64,000 nucleotides of DNA from Streptomyces sp. NBC_00353. GTDB taxonomy: Bacteria; Actinomycetota; Actinomycetes; Streptomycetales; Streptomycetaceae. The translations under genes were made by a program, and so were the position numbers. A model generated the notes under the pieces. That model did no database searches, was not told where the DNA came from, and saw nothing but the letters and a program-made list of their open reading frames with translations. The stretch's first letter is position 1; the number at the start of each line of letters is the position of its first letter. Location: the NCBI RefSeq assembly GCF_036108815.1, contig NZ_CP107985.1:2232001-2296000 (forward strand), in the 5' to 3' direction. Shown here in pieces: positions 25,562 through 33,395 of the stretch.

Positions 25562-26286
25562 GCGATCTCACGGCCCTTCGCGAGGTCGTCATGGTTGTCG
25601 ATCTCGACCCACGTCACGTCGCCGATGGCGGCCACGTCGACGGTGAAGCCGCGGTTGACGAGCTCCTGGTAGCCGTCCTCGTAGTACAGGTCGGGGTCGC
25701 GCTCGAACGTCGCCTTCAGGGCGTCGGCCAGCTCTGCGGCGGCCTCGGGCTCGATCAGGGTGACGCCGATGTACTCGCCGGTCGCGGTGGCCGGGTCCAT
25801 CAGCTTGGTGATGCGCCGCACGCCCTTGTCGCCGTCGGTGATGACCTTCATCTCCTCGTCGGCGAGGTTCTTCACCGTGTCGAGGGCGAGGATGATCTTC
25901 TGGCCGTTGCCGCGGGCGGCGAGGAGCGTCTTCTCGACGGAGACCGGGTGCACGGTGTCGCCGTTGGCGAGGATCACGCCTCGTGCGAGCACGTCACGGG
26001 CGCACCACAGGGAGTAGGCGTTGTTCCACTCCTCGGCCTTGTCGTTGTCGACGAGGGTGAGCGTCAGACCGTACTTCGCCTCGAGCGCAGCCTTGCGCTC
26101 GTAGACGGCCTCCTTGCGGTAGCCGACGACGATCGCGACCTCGGTGAGGCCGATCTCCGCGAAGTTGGCCAGCGTGAGGTCGAGCACGGTCTTCTCGCCG
26201 TCGACCGGCACGAGGGCCTTCGGAAGCGTGTCGGTGTAGGGGCGCAGACGCCGTCCGGCACCGGCTGCGAGTACGAGGCCGATCAT
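25549..26286 (-). CDS. Sugar/alcohol-phosphate nucleotidyltransferase
   Basis: 245 residues, GT-A nucleotidyltransferase fold: LVLAAGAGRRLRPYTDTLPK at the N-terminus, VILANGDTVHPVS with the metal-binding Asp, and a C-terminal WVEIDNHDDLAKG segment. It resembles LicC-type and inositol-phosphate cytidylyltransferases and probably makes a CDP-alcohol from the product of the adjacent dehydrogenase for the CDP-alcohol transferases. I start it at ATG 26286, overlapping the upstream stop (ATGA); the longer frame upstream is a shadow inside the fused transferase gene. Confidence 0.85.
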   Translation of the reverse strand: MIGLVLAAGAGRRLRPYTDTLPKALVPVDGEKTVLDLTLANFAEIGLTEVAIVVGYRKEAVYERKAALEAKYGLTLTLVDNDKAEEWNNAYSLWCARDVLARGVILANGDTVHPVSVEKTLLAARGNGQKIILALDTVKNLADEEMKVITDGDKGVRRITKLMDPATATGEYIGVTLIEPEAAAELADALKATFERDPDLYYEDGYQELVNRGFTVDVAAIGDVTWVEIDNHDDLAKGREIACQY

Positions 26287-28121
26287 GCGGGTTCTCCTTC
26301 GTCGTGAACGGCAGGTGCTCCGGAGGAGACCCAGAAACGGATGGACTCGACAAGCACCACCAGTGCCACGGCCACTGCGAGAGCGGTGAGTGCCACGGTG
26401 AAGCCTGAATGCTGAGTGAATACGGCGGCGAGTACGGCCACCACCAAGGTCCGGCCCTCGTGCCCACCGATCGTCCGCACCAGCCACTGGGGCGGCGCGC
26501 CGGTGCCCCCGCGAATGCGGTACACCGTGTCGTAGTGATGGTAGGCAACGGCCGAAATCAGCCCGAAAGCCGCAGGAAGTGCTTGATCGACATCGCTGCG
26601 TGCGGCCAGAGCAAGGATCGTGCAGTACTCCGCCGCCCTGAATATCGGGGGTACGAGCCAGTCGAGTGCGCCCTTGAGCGGGCGGGCCACGGCGACGCCT
26701 GAGCAGACCGCGTAGAAGACCGCGGCGACGATCATCTGCCGGCTGCCGAACGGCTGCGTCAGGGCGGCGGCGACCAGGGCGAGCGCGCCGACGAGGGCTG
26801 CCGCCGGTGCGGCCCAGCCGCTCCCGATACGGGGTCCCCGCGCCGCCACGAACTGGGCCAGCGGCCCGGAGTCCGCGAGGTCGGCGAGCGCCCCGGCGGC
26901 CCGGTCGGTGCGCTGCGCCTTGCGGGTCAGCGAACGCAGCAGGCGGCCGGCGGTGGTGTAGCAGGCCGCGACGGCGCACCCGACCAGCAGGGCGTAGAAG
27001 ACGATCCGCGGGGTGGACACCGCGGTCAGCACGGCGATCATCGCCCACCGCTCACCGATCGGCAGCACTATCATCCGGCGCAGCCAGACCGTCCAGCCGA
27101 CACTGTCGAGCTTGTCGGAGAGCGCTGCCGTCGGGCTCGAATTGGCGACCGCGTCGTGGTTGGCCTCGTTGAACGAGAAGTCGACGACATGGCGGCAGGT
27201 CTGCAGCACCATCGCGCCGAGCGCGAGCGCCCACACGTCGTCGCCGTTGCGGGCGGCGCCGAGGGCGAGTCCCGCGTAGTACGCGTACTCCTTGGCCCGG
27301 TCGAACGTGGCGTCCAGCCAGGCGCCCATCGTCGAGTACTGCAGCGAGTAACGGGCGAGCTGCCCGTCGGTGCAGTCCAGGACGAACGAGAAGAGCAGCA
27401 GCAGCCCTGCGGCGATGTAACCGCCGCGGCTGCCGGTGGCCGCGCAGCCCGCCGCGATCAGCGCGGTGAGCAGGGAGGCGGTGGTGACCTGGTTCGGGGT
27501 GAGGCCGCGGCGCGCGCACCAGCGCGCGATGTAGCGCGAGTACGGGCTGATGAAGAACGTGGTGAAGAAGCCGTCGCGGGCCTTCACGGCGCTGCGCAGC
27601 CGTACCGCCTCGTCGTCGACCGCGGCCACGGCGGACTGCGCGGTGGCGCGGGCGGCCTGGTCGGCGGGGACGGCGGCGACGAGCGAGCCGAGCTCGGGCC
27701 GCTGCACGGCGGTGCCCTCGGCCTCCAGTGCGACGGCGATGCGGCCGGGCACGGTGCGGTCGGTGACGTGCACGGTGTCCGCGCCGCCGGCCCGTCCCAC
27801 AGGGATGCCCGCGCCGACTGCCGCAGCGGTGCTGCGCAGGGCCTGGACGAGCGCGGCACGCACCTCAGGCTGCGCGGTGAGTGCACCGGGCACGGTGACG
27901 GCGGGGAAGCGGGGGTCGGTCAGTCCGAGCCGGAGGGCGTGGACATGCCCGACGAAGCGGGGGTCGACCAGGGCGACACGGGCGTCGGCGGGAGCCGCGG
28001 CGAGCAGCTCCGCGGCTTCGGTGACATCAGCGGCGGCCTGTACGTCGAAGCCCAGTGACCTCAGATCGTCCTCGAGCGACGACCCGGGTACCGGCGCACC
28101 GGTGAGAATGGCGGTCGACAG
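26283..28121 (-). CDS. Fused CDP-alcohol phosphatidyltransferase, DUF5941-type, CTG start
   Basis: 612 residues if read from CTG 28121, preceded at 9 nt by a perfect AAGGAG. An in-frame TGA lies three codons upstream, so no ATG/GTG/TTG can serve nearby; starting at 27893 would lose 76 residues of good coding sequence (AILTGAPVPGSSLEDDLRSL ...). Residues 1-170 look like a degenerate nucleotidyltransferase-type domain; about 190-400 is the CDP-alcohol transferase with complete motif Asp249, Asp252, Gly253, Ala256, Arg257, Gly266, Asp270, Asp274; about 430-600 is a further membrane domain. It is the first gene of the operon. Confidence 0.82.
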   Translation of the reverse strand: MSTAILTGAPVPGSSLEDDLRSLGFDVQAAADVTEAAELLAAAPADARVALVDPRFVGHVHALRLGLTDPRFPAVTVPGALTAQPEVRAALVQALRSTAAAVGAGIPVGRAGGADTVHVTDRTVPGRIAVALEAEGTAVQRPELGSLVAAVPADQAARATAQSAVAAVDDEAVRLRSAVKARDGFFTTFFISPYSRYIARWCARRGLTPNQVTTASLLTALIAAGCAATGSRGGYIAAGLLLLFSFVLDCTDGQLARYSLQYSTMGAWLDATFDRAKEYAYYAGLALGAARNGDDVWALALGAMVLQTCRHVVDFSFNEANHDAVANSSPTAALSDKLDSVGWTVWLRRMIVLPIGERWAMIAVLTAVSTPRIVFYALLVGCAVAACYTTAGRLLRSLTRKAQRTDRAAGALADLADSGPLAQFVAARGPRIGSGWAAPAAALVGALALVAAALTQPFGSRQMIVAAVFYAVCSGVAVARPLKGALDWLVPPIFRAAEYCTILALAARSDVDQALPAAFGLISAVAYHHYDTVYRIRGGTGAPPQWLVRTIGGHEGRTLVVAVLAAVFTQHSGFTVALTALAVAVALVVLVESIRFWVSSGAPAVHDEGEPA

Positions 28122-28130
28122 ACGAACTCA

Positions 28131-28136
28131 CTCCTT
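28131..28136 (-). promoter_or_regulatory. Ribosome binding site deciding the CTG start
   Basis: AAGGAG on the minus strand, 9 nt before CTG 28121-28119. It is the best RBS in the gap and fits no other start in this frame. Confidence 0.75.
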
Positions 28137-28346
28137 GGTGCTGACAGGGTCGGCGCGCGACAGTGCGGCCCGGATGCGGGCCGGCGGCACGTCGGCAGAG
28201 GCTATCTGATGAACGGAAGTGGGAGTTCACCGCCCGTTTATGTTCCGTTCGGGGTGGGCCGCCATCATGCGGCGCCGCGCGCGATCATCATCGTCGATCC
28301 CTGCCTTGCCCGACAAACCGCGGTGGCCACGGCCCCGGCCTCGGCC

Positions 28347-28381
28347 GATGACCGCGGTGGCATGGACCTAGGGTGACAGAC
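28347..28381 (+). promoter_or_regulatory. Probable leaderless promoter of galE
   Basis: TAGGGT at 28369-28374 is a good Streptomyces -10 box and lies 7 nt before the ATG at 28382, so transcription would start at the start codon. A weak -35 (gatgac, 28347-28352) is 16 bp upstream. No RBS precedes the ATG. Confidence 0.6.
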
Positions 28382-29365
28382 ATGACATGGCTGATCACAG
28401 GCGGAGCGGGATATATCGGGGCACATGTGGTGCGTGCCATGACGGGCGCCGGGGAGCGGGTGGTCGTCCTGGACGACCTCTCCACCGGCATTCCCGAGCG
28501 GCTCCCGGCCGATGTACCGCTGGTCCGCGGCTCGGCCGCCGACCGCACACTGCTCGACCGGGTGCTCGCCGAGCACGGCGTGACCGGTGTGGTGCATCTC
28601 GCAGCGAAGAAGCAGGTCGGAGAGTCCGTCGAGAAGCCGCTGCTCTACTACCGGGAGAACGTCTCGGGGCTCGCGGTTCTGCTCGAGGCCGTCGTCGCGG
28701 CCGGTGTGCAGCGCTTCGTCTTCTCCTCCTCGGCCGCGGTGTACGGCGTACCGGACGCGGAGCTGATCGCCGAGGAGACCCCCTGCACCCCGATCAATCC
28801 GTACGGTGAGACGAAGCTCGCCGGGGAATGGCTGGTCCGGGCGGCCGGGAAGGCGCACTCCCTGTCCACCGGCTGTCTGCGCTACTTCAATGTGGCGGGA
28901 GCGGCCGAACCGGAACTGTCGGACACCGGCGTCTTCAATGTCATTCCGATGTTCTTCGACCGGCTGACCCGCGGCGAGGCCCCGCGGATCTTCGGCGACG
29001 ACTATCCGACGCCGGACGGCACCTGCATCCGCGACTACATCCATGTCGCCGACCTCGCCGACGCCCATCTCGCGGTGGCCCGCAGGCTGAGCGAGCGGGG
29101 CGCTCCCGCGGACCTGACCGTGAACATCGGCCGCGGCGAGGGCGTCTCGGTGCGCGAGCTCGCCGATCTGGTGGGCGAGATCACCGGCCACCACATCAAG
29201 CCGGAGACCGAGCCGCGCCGGCCCGGCGACGCGGCCAGGGCCGTCGCCTCCGCCATGCGGATGTCCGAGGAACTGGGCTGGACGGCCCGGCGCGGGGTGC
29301 GGGAGATGGTCGAGTCGGCCTGGGAGGGCTGGTGCCTGCGCCACCCCCAGGCACTCGGCACATGA
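28382..29365 (+). CDS. galE: UDP-glucose 4-epimerase
   Basis: 327 residues from ATG 28382 (a GTG at 28373 is in frame but sits in the -10 region). NAD-binding GGAGYIGAHVV, catalytic Ser in FSSSAAVYG and YxxxK in NPYGETKLAGE, and the sugar-binding RYFNVAGA segment identify an extended short-chain dehydrogenase of the GalE type, interconverting UDP-glucose and UDP-galactose. It diverges from the exporter operon, for which it might supply UDP-galactose, though there is no direct evidence. Confidence 0.92.
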   Translation: MTWLITGGAGYIGAHVVRAMTGAGERVVVLDDLSTGIPERLPADVPLVRGSAADRTLLDRVLAEHGVTGVVHLAAKKQVGESVEKPLLYYRENVSGLAVLLEAVVAAGVQRFVFSSSAAVYGVPDAELIAEETPCTPINPYGETKLAGEWLVRAAGKAHSLSTGCLRYFNVAGAAEPELSDTGVFNVIPMFFDRLTRGEAPRIFGDDYPTPDGTCIRDYIHVADLADAHLAVARRLSERGAPADLTVNIGRGEGVSVRELADLVGEITGHHIKPETEPRRPGDAARAVASAMRMSEELGWTARRGVREMVESAWEGWCLRHPQALGT

Positions 29366-29382
29366 CCCGCGCATGATCGCCC

Positions 29383-29424
29383 AACTGCTCTGACCTGCGA
29401 CCGTTTCCGCAGGTCAGAGCAGTT
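29383..29424. terminator. Terminator after galE
   Basis: Perfect 17-bp inverted repeat (aactgctctgacctgcg and complement), 8-nt loop, 17 nt after the galE stop. Confidence 0.85.
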
Positions 29425-29428
29425 GACA

Positions 29429-29445
29429 ACGGTGTTCAGTACCGT
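29429..29445. promoter_or_regulatory. Inverted repeat upstream of the CDF exporter gene
   Basis: acggt-N7-accgt lies directly behind a ttgaca hexamer (29423-29428) that could be a -35 box, about 85 bp before the CDF gene. A metal-responsive repressor could bind it, but no regulator gene is nearby and no good -10 box is visible. Confidence 0.35.
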
Positions 29446-29530
29446 GTTGCCGGATACCCCCCACCCGTAGTTCACTGGCCTTCTCGGGCCAGTACGGGCC
29501 CGGGTCCGCGAAACGACCGGAGGCGTCCCC

Positions 29531-30472
29531 ATGGGGGCTGGGCACGATCACGGGCACACACACGGCGGGCCGCCGCCGACCGGTACCGCGGCCGCCGCGT
29601 ACAAGGGGCGGCTGCGGGTCGCGCTCTGCATCACGCTCACGGTGATGGTCCTGGAGATCGTCGGCGGTCTGCTCTCGGACTCGCTGGCGCTGATCGCCGA
29701 CGCCGCCCATATGGCGACCGACGCACTGGGACTCAGCATGGCGCTGCTGGCGATCCACTTCGCCAACAAGCCGGCCGGACTCAACCTAACCTTCGGCTAC
29801 GCCCGGGCGGAGATCCTCGCCGCCCTGGCCAACTGTCTGCTGCTGCTCGGGGTCGGCGGCTATCTGCTGTTCGAAGCGGTCGAGCGCTTCATCACACCGA
29901 CCGAGACCCGGGGCGGCCTGACGATCGTGTTCGCGCTGGTCGGCCTCGTCGCCAACATGATCTCCCTGTCGCTGCTGGTGCGCGGACAGAAGGAGAGCCT
30001 CAATGTGCGCGGCGCCTATCTGGAGGTGCTGGCGGACGCGCTCGGCTCGGTCACCGTGCTGGTCTCGGCGAGCATCATCCTGGCCACCGGCTGGCAGGCC
30101 GCCGACCCGATCGCCTCGCTGCTGATCGGCCTGATGATCGTGCCCCGCACGGTGAAGCTGCTCCGGGAGACACTCAACGTGCTGCTGGAGTCGGCCCCGA
30201 AGGGTGTCGACATGGGAGAGGTACGGGCCCACATCACCGCCCTGCCCGGAGTGCTGGACGTCCACGACCTGCACGCCTGGACCATCACCTCGGGCATGCC
30301 GGTGCTCTCCGCCCATGTGGTGGTGCACCAGGAACTACTCGACTCGGTGGGGCACGAGAAGCTGCTGCACGAACTGCAGGGCTGCCTCGGCGTCCACTTC
30401 GATGTCGAGCACTGCACATTCCAGCTCGAACCCATCGGTCATGCGGAGCACGAGGCCAAGCTCTGTCACTGA
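29531..30472 (+). CDS. Cation diffusion facilitator (CzcD-type metal exporter)
   Basis: 313 residues. A His-rich N-terminus (HDHGHTHGG) precedes six hydrophobic segments; metal-site residues appear in SLALIADAAHMATDALGL (TM2) and YLEVLADALGSV (TM5), and a C-terminal cytoplasmic domain follows. The family exports Zn2+, Co2+ or Cd2+ in exchange for protons. It stands alone, bounded by terminators at 29383-29424 and 30476-30512. The ATG has a purine-rich cgaccggaggcg about 8 nt upstream. Confidence 0.92.
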   Translation: MGAGHDHGHTHGGPPPTGTAAAAYKGRLRVALCITLTVMVLEIVGGLLSDSLALIADAAHMATDALGLSMALLAIHFANKPAGLNLTFGYARAEILAALANCLLLLGVGGYLLFEAVERFITPTETRGGLTIVFALVGLVANMISLSLLVRGQKESLNVRGAYLEVLADALGSVTVLVSASIILATGWQAADPIASLLIGLMIVPRTVKLLRETLNVLLESAPKGVDMGEVRAHITALPGVLDVHDLHAWTITSGMPVLSAHVVVHQELLDSVGHEKLLHELQGCLGVHFDVEHCTFQLEPIGHAEHEAKLCH

Positions 30473-30475
30473 ACG

Positions 30476-30512
30476 GCCCCTGGGGGGACGGGTGTAGGGT
30501 CCCCCCAGGGGC
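30476..30512. terminator. Terminator after the CDF exporter gene
   Basis: Perfect 14-bp inverted repeat (gcccctggggggac and complement) with a 9-nt loop, immediately after the stop codon. Confidence 0.8.
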
Positions 30513-30552
30513 ATTCGAGCCTCGCCCGTGTCTGAGAGAGGAGCTGAGGTTG

Positions 30553-30621
30553 ATGACCGTCGCGACGGCGCCTGCCCGGCGCAGCATCCGGTCCTTCTTC
30601 AGCTCCCGGGTTCCCGGCTAG
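30553..30621 (+). CDS. 22-residue upstream ORF before the methyltransferase-acetyltransferase gene
   Basis: ATG with an excellent RBS (gagaggag, 9 nt upstream), ending at TAG 30619-30621. The peptide starts MTVATAPARRS and continues with an Arg/Ser/Phe-rich stretch. It lies 62 nt before the TTG of the large gene and is followed by a small hairpin (cgactc/gagtcg). It is in a different frame from the large gene. A leader peptide acting in regulation is possible; no stall codon cluster is obvious. Confidence 0.5.
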   Translation: MTVATAPARRSIRSFFSSRVPG

Positions 30622-30683
30622 CACCCCGACTCACGCCGAGTCGCGACGTTGGCCGGAGCCCTCTCACTCAAGGGTTTCCCACG

Positions 30684-31979
30684 TTGACCGACAACGACCA
30701 CGCCGTTCGTGACGATCACGCCGTTCGTTACGAGGCGTTCTTCTCCCTGCACCACAACCTGCCCCGGCAGAGCCCCGGCTCCGACGCCACCACCCGGCAG
30801 ATGCTCGCCCTCACCGGCCCGCTGCCGCACCGTCCGCGCGTCCTCGATCTGGGCTGCGGCCCCGGCAGGGCCGCACTGCTGCTCGCCGCCGAGGCGGGTG
30901 CCGAAGTGACAGCCGTCGACACCCACCAGCCGTTCCTCGACGAGCTGCGGGTGGCTGCCGAGGCGCGCGGGCTCGGCGACCGGATCCGTACCGTCCGGGC
31001 CGATATGGGCAAGCTCTCCGGCCCCGGCACACCGGACCTCCCGGACGGGTCGTTCGATCTCGTCTGGGCCGAGGGGTCCGCGTACATCATCGGCTTCGAC
31101 ACCGCGCTGCGGGACTGGAAGCGGCTGCTCGCCCCGGGGGGCTCAGTGGTCCTCAGTCACTGCGTCTGGACGACGGACGAGCCGTCGGACGAGGCGCGCG
31201 CCTTCTGGGACCAGGACGGCCCGATGCTCCCGGTGGCCGCGCAGACCGCGGCGGCCCTCGCGGCCGGCTATCACGTCCTCGGGGTGCGGGTGCAGCCCGA
31301 CAGCGACTGGGACGAGTACTACGTGCCGCTCGCCCGGCATGTCGAAGCCGCGGATCCTTCGGCGCCCGGCATGGCGTGGGCGGTCGCGTCCACCCGTGCG
31401 GAACTGGCCATGCGCCGCGACCACGGCAGGGAGTACGGCTACGCCGCGTACGCCCTGCGTCCCGCCGACCCCCGCTGGACCACCCGGCCGGAGACGGCGT
31501 CGGAGATCGAGGCCGTGCACGCGGTCAACGCCGCCGCGTTCCCGACACCGGACGAGGCCCGTCTCGTCGACGCGCTGCGGACCGATCCGGAGGCCTGGCT
31601 GCCCGGCCTGTCGTACGTCGCACAGGACGGGGCGGACGGTGACATCGCCGCGTACGCGCTGCTGACCCGGTGCCGGGTCGGTGACGTGCCGGCGCTGGCG
31701 CTGGCACCCGTGGCGACCGTCCCGGACCGGCAGCGCGAGGGGGCGGGTCAGGCGGTGGTGCGGGCCGTGCTGGATGAGGCCCGGCTGCGGGGCGAACGGC
31801 TCGTGCTGGTGCTCGGGCATCCCGAGTACTACCCGAGGTTCGGCTTCGTACCGGCTTCCCGGTACGGGATCCGTCCGGGCTTCGACGTACCGGACGAGGC
31901 GATGATGGCGCTGGTGCTCGACGATTCCACGCCGGTGCCGCAGGGCATGATCCAGTATCCGGCGGCATTCGGGGTCTGA
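30684..31979 (+). CDS. Fusion of SAM-dependent methyltransferase and GNAT acetyltransferase
   Basis: 431 residues from TTG 30684, which has aaggg 9 nt upstream; the frame is open to 30528 but those codons overlap the 22-codon ORF and lack coding character. Residues about 1-255 form a class-I methyltransferase (VLDLGCGPGRAALLLAAEAG, AVDTH, FDLVWAEGSAYIIG). Residues about 270-431 form a GNAT domain of the YhbS type (VATVPDRQREGAGQAVVRAVLDEA, acetyl-CoA loop, then VLGHPEYYPRFGF). Substrates unknown. A 12-bp direct repeat (cacgccgttcgt) near the start duplicates part of the N-terminus. Confidence 0.85.
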   Translation: MTDNDHAVRDDHAVRYEAFFSLHHNLPRQSPGSDATTRQMLALTGPLPHRPRVLDLGCGPGRAALLLAAEAGAEVTAVDTHQPFLDELRVAAEARGLGDRIRTVRADMGKLSGPGTPDLPDGSFDLVWAEGSAYIIGFDTALRDWKRLLAPGGSVVLSHCVWTTDEPSDEARAFWDQDGPMLPVAAQTAAALAAGYHVLGVRVQPDSDWDEYYVPLARHVEAADPSAPGMAWAVASTRAELAMRRDHGREYGYAAYALRPADPRWTTRPETASEIEAVHAVNAAAFPTPDEARLVDALRTDPEAWLPGLSYVAQDGADGDIAAYALLTRCRVGDVPALALAPVATVPDRQREGAGQAVVRAVLDEARLRGERLVLVLGHPEYYPRFGFVPASRYGIRPGFDVPDEAMMALVLDDSTPVPQGMIQYPAAFGV

Positions 31980-31985
31980 AGCGTG

Positions 31986-32026
31986 GTCCGGTCCCACCGC
32001 ATCCGTACAGTGCGGTGGGGCCGGAC
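31986..32026. terminator. Terminator after the fusion gene
   Basis: 16-bp stem with one G-T pair (gtccggtcccaccgca against tgcggtggggccggac), 9-nt loop, 6 nt after the stop. Confidence 0.8.
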
Positions 32027-32128
32027 ATGCCAGGACCCGAAGTACGGACAAGCCGCTTTTGTACGGCAGACTTGAGCAGACTCGAGGGGACCGGCGCACG
32101 GTGCCGGGGACCATAGCGAAGGATGGGT

Positions 32129-32722
32129 ATGCCGACCACACCAGCCACCGCGGCGAACAGCTCGTCGAACGGCGCAGCAGAAGCGATCATGCTCGAACTG
32201 GTCGACGAGAACGGCACCACCATCGGCACTGCGGAGAAGCTCGCCGCCCACCAGGCACCCGGTCAACTGCACCGCGCGTTCTCCGTGTTCCTCTTCGACG
32301 AGCAGGGCCGGCTGCTGCTGCAGCGTCGTGCGCTCGGCAAGTACCACTCCCCCGGTGTCTGGTCGAACACCTGCTGCGGTCACCCGTATCCGGGCGAGGC
32401 GCCCTTCGCCGCTGCCGCCCGGCGTACGTACGAGGAGCTCGGGATCTCGCCGTCGTTGCTTGCCGAGGCCGGCACCGTCCGCTACAACCACCCCGACCCG
32501 GCATCCGGGCTGGTGGAGCAGGAGTTCAACCACCTTTTCGTCGGGCTGGCACAGGCACAGCTGCAGCCGGACCCGGAGGAAATCGGCGAGACGGCGTTCG
32601 TGGCCGCCGACGAGCTGGCGAAGCGGCATGACGAGGCGCCGTTCTCGGCCTGGTTCATGACGGTGCTCGATGCGGCGCGCCCGGCGATCCGGGAGCTGAC
32701 CGGCCCGTCCGCGGGCTGGTAG
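32129..32722 (+). CDS. idi: Isopentenyl-diphosphate delta-isomerase, type I
   Basis: 197 residues from ATG 32129, with gaagg 6 nt upstream; ATG 32123 would sit too close to that RBS. Nudix-like IDI fold: HRAFSVFLF, catalytic Cys in VWSNTCCGHP, the RRTYEELG Nudix-type motif, and the Glu in EQEFNHLFVG. It interconverts IPP and DMAPP and so feeds the prenyl synthase of the hopanoid operon 15 kb away. From memory idi lies near the hopanoid cluster in S. coelicolor as well. Confidence 0.95.
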   Translation: MPTTPATAANSSSNGAAEAIMLELVDENGTTIGTAEKLAAHQAPGQLHRAFSVFLFDEQGRLLLQRRALGKYHSPGVWSNTCCGHPYPGEAPFAAAARRTYEELGISPSLLAEAGTVRYNHPDPASGLVEQEFNHLFVGLAQAQLQPDPEEIGETAFVAADELAKRHDEAPFSAWFMTVLDAARPAIRELTGPSAGW

Positions 32723-32775
32723 CAGCAGACCGGCGGGACGGGGTCGGCGGCACGGGCCACGGCGGGTACGGGCGG

Positions 32776-33264
32776 TCAGAGCTTCGCGCTCAGCGGCAGC
32801 GCCGCCCAGATGATCTTGCCGCCGGCGGCGGTGTGCTCGACGTCGCAGGTGCCGCCCGCTTCGAGCGTGATCTCCCGGACCAGCAGCAGCCCGCGCCCAC
32901 CGGTCTGCGCGTAGTCCGTCTCCAGGGCCGTCGGCCGGTACGGATGGTTGTCCTCCACGGACACCCTGACCCATTCGGCGCCGACGGCCACCTCCACGGC
33001 GAGCTCCGGGGAGAGCAGCGCGGCGTGCTTCACCGCGTTGGTGACCAGCTCGGAAACGATGAGCAGCAGGCCCTGGGCGATGTCCTCGTCCATCGGCACG
33101 CCCTGGCGGTTCAACAGATCGCGTACGGCGTGCCTGGCCTGCGGTACGGAGACGTCGACGGCAGGCGCGGTGAAGCGCCAGACCCCTTCGTACGACACGG
33201 GCCGGGCCGGGACACTCCCGCGGCTCTCCATAGTTCCGGCACCCGCTCTCCACTCGTTGGTCAC
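32776..33264 (-). CDS. HATPase-domain regulator (anti-sigma factor/serine kinase-like)
   Basis: 162 residues. Bergerat-fold ATP-binding motifs: N box SELVTNAVKHA, G1 VSVEDNHP and G2 GGRGLLLVREI. These single-domain proteins, numerous in Streptomyces, act like SpoIIAB/RsbW anti-sigma factors or serine kinases of anti-anti-sigma factors. No sigma factor or antagonist gene is next to it. GTG 33264 gives 162 residues; ATG 33231 gives 151; neither has a clear RBS. Confidence 0.85.
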   Translation of the reverse strand: MTNEWRAGAGTMESRGSVPARPVSYEGVWRFTAPAVDVSVPQARHAVRDLLNRQGVPMDEDIAQGLLLIVSELVTNAVKHAALLSPELAVEVAVGAEWVRVSVEDNHPYRPTALETDYAQTGGRGLLLVREITLEAGGTCDVEHTAAGGKIIWAALPLSAKL

Positions 33265-33395
33265 TGCACGTCGAGTACAGAGTGCGGGGAGTGGTTGGTC
33301 CGGACCGTACTACTGAACAAAAGTCGACCCTTATCGACAGAATTTGATCGATCAAGTAGGACGACGTCACTTCTCAGACTGTTTCTGATCTTCTT

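Noticed and set aside
26287..27048. Long N-terminal extension of the nucleotidyltransferase
   Set aside because: Shadow frame within the fused transferase gene; LVLAAGAGRR must be near the N-terminus in this fold.
29423..29460. Full sigma-70-type promoter upstream of the CDF gene
   Set aside because: A perfect TTGACA is present but no acceptable -10 hexamer lies 16-19 bp downstream.
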